Positions 57,514-64,000 of a stretch of DNA of 64,000 nucleotides are shown here, one piece after another. The stretch comes from Amycolatopsis pittospori. GTDB lineage: Bacteria > Actinomycetota > Actinomycetes > Mycobacteriales > Pseudonocardiaceae. Under the pieces are notes generated by a model. It was not told the DNA's origin, made no database searches, and saw only the letters and a program-made list of their open reading frames with translations. The DNA lies in contig NZ_JACBXD010000030.1 of the NCBI RefSeq assembly GCF_013870525.1, positions 1-64,000 of the forward strand, read 5' to 3'. Position 1 is the stretch's first letter. The number at the start of each line of letters is the position of its first letter. The translations under genes were made by a program, and so were the position numbers.

Positions 57514-58093
57514 TTCGGATACTTCCCTTCCACGCGGTCAGCACCGCGTCCACGTCTTGCCCCACACGGTCGACGTACCGGCCCTTCGGCCGGATCGACC
57601 AGTCCAGCGAAGCCCCGTTGGCCACCCCCAGCAGCACTCGCGCCGCGCGGACGACACCCGGCGCACCCGGCAGGTCACGCGCCGCGAGCCGCACCAGCCG
57701 CCGCAATTCCCCTTCCACGGCGGTGAAATGCACGCCGAGCAGTGCCCGGAGTTCCGGATCCCCGATGTCCGCTCCGAGCTGCCCGAGGTGGTTCGCCGCG
57801 GTCTCGGCGGTACCCAATCCCTCGTAGACCACGACGACCGCCGCCCGCAGACCTTCCACGGGATCGGCCGCCTCGCCGCATTCCCGCATCCGCCCTACGA
57901 CGTACTCCGTGTTCATCCGGCTCAACGCCTGCAAAAGGCCGTTCTTGGAGCCGAACCGCTGGGCGATCGTGCCGACCGCGACCCCGGCCTCCTTGGCCAC
58001 CTGGGCCAGCGTGAAACCCGGACCGACCATGCCGATCACGGACTCCGCGGCCTGCAACAGTCGTTCATCGGTGATGGTGCGAGGCCTCGCCAT
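57503..58093 (-). CDS. TetR family regulator of the SDR operon
   Basis: A 196-residue TetR regulator with HTH LAQVAKEAGVAVGTIAQRFGSK at about residues 28-50. A nearly perfect 24-bp palindrome begins four bases upstream of its ATG and is the likely operator. It is the first gene of a two-gene operon with an SDR, a common arrangement for sensing and reducing a toxic carbonyl compound. Confidence 0.9.
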   Translation of the reverse strand: MARPRTITDERLLQAAESVIGMVGPGFTLAQVAKEAGVAVGTIAQRFGSKNGLLQALSRMNTEYVVGRMRECGEAADPVEGLRAAVVVVYEGLGTAETAANHLGQLGADIGDPELRALLGVHFTAVEGELRRLVRLAARDLPGAPGVVRAARVLLGVANGASLDWSIRPKGRYVDRVGQDVDAVLTAWKGSIRSGS

Positions 58094-58096
58094 ACA

Positions 58097-58120
58097 GTTA
58101 TTGAACCACGGTTCATTAAC
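58097..58120. promoter_or_regulatory. TetR operator of the SDR operon
   Basis: A 24-bp palindrome with core TGAACCACGGTTCA and only one mismatched pair, spanning the region just before the TetR start at 58093. Position and size fit self-repression. The TetR mRNA leader would be very short. Confidence 0.78.
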
Positions 58121-58283
58121 CCTGGCAATTCAGGGTCACTCTCAGGGGTGTCACCGATCGCGTACGCCGTCGGGAGACGGCAAGCTAATCCTCAGGTCGG
58201 GTACCAGGTTGGCACCTCAGGATGACGCGCTCGGCCACCCACATGGACGACGATTGTTCTCGCAGTCGCCGAGGGGAGCAGAC

Positions 58284-59222
58284 ATGATCGAGGCAGTGGG
58301 CCTCACCAAGCGGTACGGCAAGACACTGGCGGTGAACAACCTGTCCTTCTCCGTCGCGGCAGGGGAGGTCACCGGTTTCCTCGGGCCCAACGGGGCAGGC
58401 AAGTCGACGACCATGCGGATGATCCTCGGCCTGGACAACCCCACAGCGGGCGAAGTGCGCATCGGGGGCAAGCTCTACCGCGAGCTGAAAGATCCACTTC
58501 GGACGGTCGGGGCCCTGCTGGACGCCAAATGGGTACACCCCAACCGGTCGGCGCGGGCGCATCTGCAGTGGATGGCGAAGTCCAACAAGATCCCGGCTTC
58601 CCGGGTCGACGAGGTGCTCGAAACCGTCGGGCTCACCAGCGTCGCCGGAAAGCGCGCGGGCGGTTTCTCCCTCGGCATGTCGCAGCGACTGGGGATCGCC
58701 GCGGCGCTGCTGGGAGACCCCGAGGTCCTCCTCTTCGACGAGCCGGTCAACGGCCTCGACCCCGAGGGCATCCTCTGGATCCGGAAGTTCATGCACCGGC
58801 TGGCCGACGACGGACGCACCGTGCTGGTCTCCTCGCATCTGCTTTCGGAGATGGCGCTCACCGCGAGCCACCTGGTCGTGATCGGCAAGGGGCAGCTGAT
58901 CTCCCAGTCCTCCACCGAAGAGTTCGTGTCACGGGCCGCCGAGAACACGGTCAAGGTCCGGTCGCCGCAACTGCCCGCACTGCGCGCCGTGCTCACCCAG
59001 GCGAGCGCCCAGGTCACCGACGGCGACAGTGCGCTCGTCGTGTCCGGTTTGGACAGTGCCAAGATCGGCGAGATCGCCGCGGCCAACCAGATCGTGCTGC
59101 ACGAGCTCAGCCCGCAGACCGGCTCCCTGGAGCAGGCCTTCATGCAGATCACCGGCGACTCGGTCGAGTACCACACGGGTCTCGAAGCCGAAGCCGCCGA
59201 AGTGGTCGCCGCCGCCCAGTAG
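58284..59222 (+). CDS. ABC transporter ATP-binding protein (first copy)
   Basis: A 312-residue ATPase. Walker A GPNGAGKSTTMRM at about residues 37-49, signature FSLGMSQRLGIA near 133, Walker B LLFDEPVNGLDPEG near 153 and SSHLLSEMA near 183; a C-terminal extension of about 100 residues follows. GAGGGGAGCAG sets the ATG. It is paired with a six-helix permease 37 bases downstream and is a paralogue of the ATPase at 60267. Cargo unknown; BcrA/NatA-type exporters are the nearest group. Confidence 0.92.
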   Translation: MIEAVGLTKRYGKTLAVNNLSFSVAAGEVTGFLGPNGAGKSTTMRMILGLDNPTAGEVRIGGKLYRELKDPLRTVGALLDAKWVHPNRSARAHLQWMAKSNKIPASRVDEVLETVGLTSVAGKRAGGFSLGMSQRLGIAAALLGDPEVLLFDEPVNGLDPEGILWIRKFMHRLADDGRTVLVSSHLLSEMALTASHLVVIGKGQLISQSSTEEFVSRAAENTVKVRSPQLPALRAVLTQASAQVTDGDSALVVSGLDSAKIGEIAAANQIVLHELSPQTGSLEQAFMQITGDSVEYHTGLEAEAAEVVAAAQ

Positions 59223-59259
59223 CCGACACTGCCGAAACTCTTTCGAGGAAAGAAAAGCC

Positions 59260-60009
59260 ATGACTCTGCTCGCTGTGGAACGCATCAAGCTGTTCACCAC
59301 ACGCTCACCCTGGTGGTGTGCGCTGGTCACCCTCGCGGTCGTGATCGGTTTCTCCGCCATCATCTCCAGTGCCGCACCGGACGGCGAATTCACCGACGTG
59401 GGCCTGTCCCAGTTCGGTTCGAAGTTCGGGATGGCCGTGATCATGGTGCTCGCCGCGCTTTCGGTGACCACCGAATACCGCTTCGGCACCATCCGCACCA
59501 CGTTCCAGGCGGTTCCGAACCGCACCCCGGCGCTGCTGGCGAAGACCGGCGTCGTCGCCATCCTTTCGCTCGTGATCGGTGAGATCGCCGCGTTCGGCGC
59601 CTGGGGACTCGCGTCGGTCATGCGGTCGGAAGACCTCGCGCTGAACACCGCCGCCGAGTGGACCAACATCGCCGGGGTCGGCGTGGTCTTCGCGCTCGCT
59701 TCGGTGATCGCGGTCGCCATCGGCATCCTGATCCGGCACAGCGCCGGCGCGATCTCGCTGCTGCTGATCTACAACCTCGCGGTCGAGGACCTGATCCAGC
59801 TCATCCCGAAGGTGGGCGCGGAGATCCACAAGTGGATGCCGTTCAACGTCGCCGACAAGTTCCTCCGCGGCGCCGGCACCCCGGGGGTGGATGGGCCTCC
59901 GCCGTCGAGCTCGACGCTGAGCCCGGCATGGGCACTGGCCTACTTCGCCGGTTTCGCGGCGGTGTTGCTGACCATCTCGCTGGTCGTCGCGAAGAAACGC
60001 GACGCGTAA
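59260..60009 (+). CDS. ABC-2 type permease (first copy)
   Basis: A 249-residue permease with six predicted helices. It starts LAVERIKLFTTRSPWWCALV, which matches the amphipathic start of the paralogous permease at 61184 (AERIKLMSTRMPWWCAGI). The TFQAVPNRTPALLAKTGVV segment on the cytoplasmic side is also shared. GAGGAAAG precedes the start. It forms an exporter with the preceding ATPase. Confidence 0.88.
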   Translation: MTLLAVERIKLFTTRSPWWCALVTLAVVIGFSAIISSAAPDGEFTDVGLSQFGSKFGMAVIMVLAALSVTTEYRFGTIRTTFQAVPNRTPALLAKTGVVAILSLVIGEIAAFGAWGLASVMRSEDLALNTAAEWTNIAGVGVVFALASVIAVAIGILIRHSAGAISLLLIYNLAVEDLIQLIPKVGAEIHKWMPFNVADKFLRGAGTPGVDGPPPSSSTLSPAWALAYFAGFAAVLLTISLVVAKKRDA

Positions 60010-60084
60010 GAACTTCCACAGGGAGAAAAGCCGGACGCTCGGCTCGGGGGAGTGAAGCGTCCGGACGGGGAGAAAAAGGGGAAC

Positions 60085-60123
60085 AAGGACCGGGCCGCCT
60101 TATCGGGGGGCAGCCCGGTCCTT
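60085..60123 (+). terminator. Terminator after the first ABC operon
   Basis: Perfect 11-bp arms AAGGACCGGGC (60085-60095) and GCCCGGTCCTT (60113-60123) with a 17-nt loop, followed by TCCCGTT. It lies 75 bases after the permease stop and just before the repeat at 60131. Confidence 0.75.
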
Positions 60124-60130
60124 TCCCGTT

Positions 60131-60188
60131 GGGTCACCTTGGTCGTGAGTGGCGATTCGGGTTCTAACCCGAATCGCCACTCACGACC
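60131..60188. repeat. Long stem-loop, copy B of a two-copy repeat
   Basis: The 48-nt palindrome (60141-60188; 23-bp arms, CT loop) is identical to 10061-10108, and the ten bases before it match with two changes. Here it lies between two same-strand operons, eight bases after a separate terminator, so termination alone does not explain it. Confidence 0.88.
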
Positions 60189-60266
60189 CGCAGGGCGACG
60201 CGGCCACGAAAACCGGCTCCGCGCCACAGCGTTGGGTACTGTCGTAATCCACCGGAGGGAGGGCCG

Positions 60267-61187
60267 ATGATCGAGGCCACCACACTCACGAAACGCTACG
60301 GCGACAAGCTCGCCGTCGACGACCTTTCCTTCACGGCCGAAGCGGGCCGTGTGACCGGATTCCTGGGCCCCAACGGGGCGGGGAAGTCCACCACGATGCG
60401 GATGATGCTCGGTCTCGACAACCCGACGTCGGGTTCGGTGAGCATCGACGGCAAGGCCTACCGCGAGCTGCGTGATCCACTTCGGACGGTCGGCGGGATG
60501 ATCGACGCCACCTGGCGGCACCCCGGCCGGACCGCGCGCGAGCATCTGCGGTGGATCGCCGCGACCAACGGCCTGCCCGACAAGCGGGTCGACGAGGTGC
60601 TGCGGCTGGTCGGGCTGGAGTCGGTCGCCCGCAAACGGGCGGGGCAGTTCTCGCTCGGGATGTCGCAGCGGCTCGGGATCGCGACGGCGTTGCTCGGCGA
60701 CCCGCGTGTGCTGCTGTTCGACGAGCCGGTCAACGGGCTCGACCCCGAGGGCATCGTGTGGATCCGGCAGCTGATGCACGCGCTCGCCGCCGAGGGCCGC
60801 ACCGTGTTCGTGTCCAGCCACCTGCTGCCGGAGATGGCGCAGACCGCGCAGGACCTCGTGGTGATCGGCCGCGGCAAGCTGATCTATCAGGGCACGATGG
60901 AGGACTTCGTCGGCCGCGCGAAGGGGCTCGGTGTGCGGGTCCGCAGCCCGCAGCTGCCGGAGCTGCGGACGGCGCTGACCGAGAAGGGCGCCGACTTCCG
61001 GGAGGAGGACGGCTCGCTCATCGTGTCCGAAATGGACAGCGACGACATCGGTGAGCTCGCCTTCGCCGCGGGCGCGACCCTCCACGAGCTGAGCCCGCTC
61101 ACCGGGTCGCTCGAAAACGCGTACATGCAACTCACCGCCGAAGCCGTCGAATACGGCACCGGCCAGGTTCCGGAGGTCGCCCGATGA
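60267..61187 (+). CDS. ABC transporter ATP-binding protein (second copy)
   Basis: A 306-residue paralogue of the ATPase at 58284. Shared blocks include GPNGAGKSTTMRM, YRELRDPLRTVGG, FSLGMSQRLGIATALLGDP, DEPVNGLDPEGI and SSHLLPEMA. GGAGGG precedes the ATG. The stop overlaps the permease start (ATGA). The duplication covers both ATPase and permease; the C-terminal extensions have diverged more than the cores. Confidence 0.92.
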   Translation: MIEATTLTKRYGDKLAVDDLSFTAEAGRVTGFLGPNGAGKSTTMRMMLGLDNPTSGSVSIDGKAYRELRDPLRTVGGMIDATWRHPGRTAREHLRWIAATNGLPDKRVDEVLRLVGLESVARKRAGQFSLGMSQRLGIATALLGDPRVLLFDEPVNGLDPEGIVWIRQLMHALAAEGRTVFVSSHLLPEMAQTAQDLVVIGRGKLIYQGTMEDFVGRAKGLGVRVRSPQLPELRTALTEKGADFREEDGSLIVSEMDSDDIGELAFAAGATLHELSPLTGSLENAYMQLTAEAVEYGTGQVPEVAR

Positions 61188-61936
61188 CCGCGGCGAACAT
61201 GCTCCGCGCGGAGCGGATCAAATTGATGAGCACGCGGATGCCCTGGTGGTGCGCCGGCATCGCGCTCGTCGGCGCGCTCGCCTACACGGCGTTGTTCTTC
61301 GGTTTCGTTCCGTTGGAGGAGCTGGAGAGCGTCGGATCGACGCAGACCGCCAGCGCGCTCGGCCGCACCGTCGTGCTGATCCTCGCCATTCTGGCGGCGG
61401 CGACCGAGTTCAGCTGGGGCACGATGAGGCTCACCTTCCAGGCGGTGCCGTCGCGGATACCGGCGCTGCTGGCGAAGGGCGCCGTCGTCGGCGTGTTCTC
61501 GGGGCTGATCGGGCTGCTCGTGGGCTTCGGCTCGTGGGCGGTCGCGTATCTGATCAAACCGGCCGCCGACCTGGGGATCGCCTCCGGCGCCGACTGGCGC
61601 GCGGTGGCGGGTCAGGGGCTGACCTTCCTGCTGACCGGGCTGATCGGCGTCGGACTCGGCCTGCTGTTCCGCAGCCCCGCGTTCGGGCTCACGTTCGCCT
61701 TGGTCTGGACGCAGCTGATCGAGGGACTCGTACTGCTGATTCCGCGCGTGGGCGACGACATCTACCAGTGGATGCCGTTTTTCGCGGCGAATCAGTTTTC
61801 CGGATCGGATCTGACGGTTTCGATGATGAAACTCGAGCCGCCGATGGGGCCGTGGGGCTATTTGGCTTATTTCGCTGGTATCTGCGTGATTGTGTATGCG
61901 GCCGGGCTCATGATCACCCACCGAAGGGACGCGTGA
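61184..61936 (+). CDS. ABC-2 type permease (second copy)
   Basis: A 250-residue six-helix permease, paralogue of that at 59260; both end in a short helix followed by a Lys/Arg-Arg-Asp-Ala tail. The shared TFQAVPSRIPALLAKGAVV loop probably contacts the ATPase. Translation is coupled to the ATPase by an ATGA overlap. Confidence 0.88.
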   Translation: MTAANMLRAERIKLMSTRMPWWCAGIALVGALAYTALFFGFVPLEELESVGSTQTASALGRTVVLILAILAAATEFSWGTMRLTFQAVPSRIPALLAKGAVVGVFSGLIGLLVGFGSWAVAYLIKPAADLGIASGADWRAVAGQGLTFLLTGLIGVGLGLLFRSPAFGLTFALVWTQLIEGLVLLIPRVGDDIYQWMPFFAANQFSGSDLTVSMMKLEPPMGPWGYLAYFAGICVIVYAAGLMITHRRDA

Positions 61937-62070
61937 GCTTTTACCGCCTCCAAAGGAGTTAAGTCCACGTTAAGAGCCTGTGGCTTCTCTCACAGGAAGC
62001 GGACATACTGTTCCTGACCGGGCGATGCTCGGGATGAGCCATTTTCGGCTCTCGGCCCCGGAGGTGATCC

Positions 62071-62646
62071 TTGACGGTGGATTCCGGTCAGGGAGTGGAA
62101 CGCACGATCCCGCAAGCCCGCACGGAAAGTATTCAGCCCCGGCTCGAGCCCATGCTCGACCTCGAATGGTCACAGGCGATCGAACTGCCACGCACGGTGG
62201 CGTCCGCGACCCGGCCATCCGATATTCGCCGCGCCTGGGTGCACCGCGCTCCCGAAGATCTCGTTGTGGCGTTGTACCGCGCTTCCAGTGGAATGCACGG
62301 TGAAATTCCCGCGCCATGGTGGCTTCGCGCCATCGTGGACGGCAGGCTCGAATCGCGGGAACTCGGTTTCCGCATCGAAGATCGCATCGCCGGCCTGCTC
62401 GGCAGGCGTCCCGGTTGGGAATTCGTCCCGTGGGCCGCGGACGGAGAATCCGGCTACTGGGAGTTCATGCCCTCCGAACGCGGAGCGTCCGGGCATTCGA
62501 TCCCGACCACGGTGCTGAACACCAACCGCCACGACGGCTGGATCGACGTCCTGCCCGCGCATTCCAGTACGACGCCGCCGCCGATCCCGGTCGCCGGATT
62601 CGCCGGCCTGCGGTCCCGGCTGGGGGAGTTCGAAGCGGTCCGGTAA
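62071..62646 (+). CDS. Hypothetical protein with very strong ribosome site and TTG start
   Basis: A 191-residue soluble protein of no family I recognise. The central part (RPSDIRRAWVHRAPEDLVVALYR, PAPWWLRAIVDGRLESREL, WEFVPWAADGESGYWEF) is Trp and charge rich; the C-terminus is Pro rich. No signal peptide or membrane segment. It is preceded at 62060-62070 by GGAGGTGATCC, fully complementary to the 16S rRNA 3' end, with TTG six bases after the GGAGG core; a GTG two codons later is an alternative. It lies just upstream of trmB. Confidence 0.7.
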   Translation: MTVDSGQGVERTIPQARTESIQPRLEPMLDLEWSQAIELPRTVASATRPSDIRRAWVHRAPEDLVVALYRASSGMHGEIPAPWWLRAIVDGRLESRELGFRIEDRIAGLLGRRPGWEFVPWAADGESGYWEFMPSERGASGHSIPTTVLNTNRHDGWIDVLPAHSSTTPPPIPVAGFAGLRSRLGEFEAVR

Positions 62647-62666
62647 CCCCCACGTTTAATGGGCGG

Positions 62667-63374
62667 GTGGAGAACGAGGACCAGCCACGGCTGCGCAGCG
62701 TGGTCAGTTATGTCAAACGCGGCGGCCGGATGACCGTCGGGCAGCAGCGAGCGTGGGAAGAACTCTGGCCGTCGCTCGGCCGCACCGTCGGCGAACTGCC
62801 CGCGGGACCGGTGGATTTCGACGCCTGGTTCGGCAGGCCCGCCCCGGTGATGGTGGAGATCGGCTCGGGTATGGGCGAGACCACGTCCCAGCTCGCGGCC
62901 GCCGCGCCGGAACTCAACTACGTCGCGGTCGAGGTGTACGACCCCGGACTGGGCCAGCTGATGCTGCGCGCGGAGAAGCTCGGCGTGGAGAACCTGCGGC
63001 TGATGCACGGCGACGCCGTCATCCTGCTGACCGAGCACGTCTCGCCGGGCACGCTGTCCGGGGTCCGGCTGTTCTTCCCGGACCCGTGGCCGAAGAAGCG
63101 GCATCACAAGCGGCGGATCGTGCAGCCCGCGTTCGTCTCGCTGGTGGCGTCTCGGCTCGCGCCGGGCGGAACCTTCCACATGGCGACCGACTGGGAGAAC
63201 TACGCGGAGCAGATGATGGAGGTCTGCTCGGCCGAGCCGCTCCTGCGCAACCGGTACGCCGACGAGCCCGATGGCTGGGCCCCGCGTCCGGAGTGGCGTC
63301 CGGTCACGAAGTTCGAGAACCGCGCCGACGTCGAAGGCCGTGTCTCGCACGACCTGATCTTCGAGCGGGTCTGA
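62667..63374 (+). CDS. trmB: tRNA (guanine-N7-)-methyltransferase
   Basis: A 235-residue SAM-dependent enzyme that methylates G46 of tRNA at N7. The SAM loop is EIGSGMGETT near residues 67-76, the acidic residue is in VAVEVYDPGLG, and the signature FFPDPWPKKRHHKRR near 137-151 is intact, with MATDWENYAEQM and the C-terminal TKFENRA. The GTG at 62667 follows GGGCGG 20 bases after the previous stop. It ends 15 bases before a 19-bp hairpin. Confidence 0.95.
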   Translation: MENEDQPRLRSVVSYVKRGGRMTVGQQRAWEELWPSLGRTVGELPAGPVDFDAWFGRPAPVMVEIGSGMGETTSQLAAAAPELNYVAVEVYDPGLGQLMLRAEKLGVENLRLMHGDAVILLTEHVSPGTLSGVRLFFPDPWPKKRHHKRRIVQPAFVSLVASRLAPGGTFHMATDWENYAEQMMEVCSAEPLLRNRYADEPDGWAPRPEWRPVTKFENRADVEGRVSHDLIFERV

Positions 63375-63389
63375 GCGGCTGAAACGCCT

Positions 63390-63432
63390 GAAAGGGCCGG
63401 TCAGGACGTCCCCCGTCCTGACCGGCCCTTTC
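63390..63432. terminator. Long stem-loop after trmB
   Basis: Perfect 19-bp arms (63390-63408 and 63414-63432) with loop TCCCC. The arm starts GAAAGGGCCGG, so both strands end in CCCTTTC. It lies between convergent trmB and the permease gene and fits a two-way terminator. Confidence 0.85.
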
Positions 63433-63480
63433 GCACACCCCCGAACTCCGGGATGCCCCCTGCGCATCCCCGGCGCCCGT

Positions 63481-63552
63481 TCGTCCCTCCCCCGACAGAG
63501 GGACGACCGGGCCGCCCGGCTCGTGGGTGGTACCACCGACTCCACCCACGAG
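63481..63552. terminator. Further hairpins before the convergent permease
   Basis: Two smaller stems follow: TCGTCCCTC (63481-63489) with GAGGGACGA (63498-63506), and CTCGTGGGTGG (63520-63530) with CCACCCACGAG (63542-63552). The second lies 44 bases beyond the stop of the minus-strand permease and may be its terminator. Confidence 0.5.
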
Positions 63553-63595
63553 ACCTGTCCGCCCCGGCGCCATGACGCCATTCGGGCGAACCTTC

Positions 63596-64000
63596 TTACT
63601 CGTCGGCCAGAGGCTCCGACTGCACCCGCTTGAGCGCCGGGGTCGAGACGGATGCCCCGAGCAACGCCACCCCGATTCCCAGCACCACGGGCGCCAGCAG
63701 CCACGGGCTCAGCACCACAGGGTCCTTTTCGACCATGCTGTAGAGCCCCACGCCGACTCCGATCCCGACCACCCCCGCGCCGAGGGTCGCCACCATCGCG
63801 GGCAGGGCGGCCTCCATCCGCAGCGCCCTCGCCAGCACCCGGACCGGTGTCCCGGCCGCGATGAGCGCCCCGAAGGTGCGACGGCGGTCCATCACCGAAC
63901 CGGCGGTCGCCACGGCCGCGCTGCAGCCCGCGAGGACCCCGGCCGCGATCAGGCCGATCACGGTGACGCGCCGCAGGTCGGCGAGTTCCTGCTGCTGGCT
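63596..64000 (-). CDS. FtsX-like ABC permease, C-terminal part (partial)
   Basis: The frame is open to the window edge; 134 codons are visible. Three hydrophobic segments (VIGLIAAGVLAGCSAAVATAG, a middle one, WLLAPVVLGIGVALLGASV) with the cytoplasmic block DRRRTFGALIAAGTPVRVLARALRMEAALPA match the last FtsX domain of MacB/FtsX-type permeases. The ATPase partner should lie outside the window. The short Arg/Lys tail ends in PLADE. Confidence 0.82.
   Translation of the reverse strand, partial: SQQQELADLRRVTVIGLIAAGVLAGCSAAVATAGSVMDRRRTFGALIAAGTPVRVLARALRMEAALPAMVATLGAGVVGIGVGVGLYSMVEKDPVVLSPWLLAPVVLGIGVALLGASVSTPALKRVQSEPLADE

Noticed and set aside
1..64000. CRISPR arrays, tRNA or rRNA genes
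   Set aside because: No regularly spaced direct repeats, no cloverleaf ending in CCA and no rRNA-like stretch was seen on either strand.

Overview
The window is chromosomal DNA of a high-GC actinomycete, most likely a member of the Pseudonocardiaceae such as Amycolatopsis. That placement is an inference from base composition, from GTG starts with ATGA/GTGA overlaps, from an EspG-type type VII secretion accessory gene, and from family content (IdeR-type iron box, TipA-like MerR, FabG4/HtdX/FadA2 locus, F420-type LLM enzyme, dynamin-like GTPases, GTP-type PEPCK). I see no rRNA, tRNA, CRISPR array or insertion sequence. Both edges cut a gene.

Layout. 1-3.4 kb: end of a secreted-type protein, an EspG-like chaperone and a polar amino-acid ABC transporter. 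3.4-6.9 kb: the ATP-grasp / alpha-E / transglutaminase trio. 6.9-10 kb: a siderophore uptake set with an iron box but no local ATPase. 10-12.5 kb: an alpha/beta hydrolase and an M20 dipeptidase. 12.8-16.4 kb: E1-alpha, E1-beta and E2 of a 2-oxoacid dehydrogenase. 16.5-19.7 kb: a TetR/ABC exporter operon and fxsA. 19.7-21.5 kb: an AlbA_2/ATPase/wHTH gene preceded by a 28-bp hairpin, probably acquired. 21.5-27.2 kb: two SCP2 proteins and a TetR-controlled fatty-acyl locus (htdX, fabG4, fadA2). 27.2-31.2 kb: a DrrAB-like exporter, a YCII protein, DoxX and a glycerophosphodiesterase. 31.2-34.1 kb: a TipA-like regulator, a strongly folded non-coding stretch, an AAA ATPase and an unlisted 49-residue basic protein. 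34.1-37.1 kb: a MarR-GNAT fusion and two YCII proteins with an ECF sigma factor. 37.1-41.9 kb: a ceramidase-like membrane protein, a solute symporter with its DUF3311 partner and a secreted TAP-like peptidase. 41.9-47.6 kb: an XRE regulator facing an EndoU-type toxin domain, an ABC/LLM operon and PEPCK. 47.9-54.1 kb: an acidic Ca-binding-like protein, two dynamin-like GTPases, a GrpE-like protein and a TetR/membrane-protein pair. 54.2-64 kb: a two-component system, a VOC protein, a TetR/SDR operon, two duplicated ABC transporters, a hypothetical gene, trmB and the end of an FtsX-like permease.

The most striking non-coding feature is a set of very long, mostly perfect stem-loops (17-34 bp arms) placed at the 3' ends of transcription units. 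Two occur as near-identical pairs: 10051/60131, and 48787/52404, the latter just after the stop codons of the two dynamin genes. Several share a base of GAAAGG...CCTTTC and may be two-way terminators. Other points worth checking are the folded region at 32086-32241, the probable second product of the TipA-like gene, the AlbA_2 insertion, the EndoU-containing protein with a fused unknown domain, and a leaderless TetR-controlled promoter at 52349-52385.
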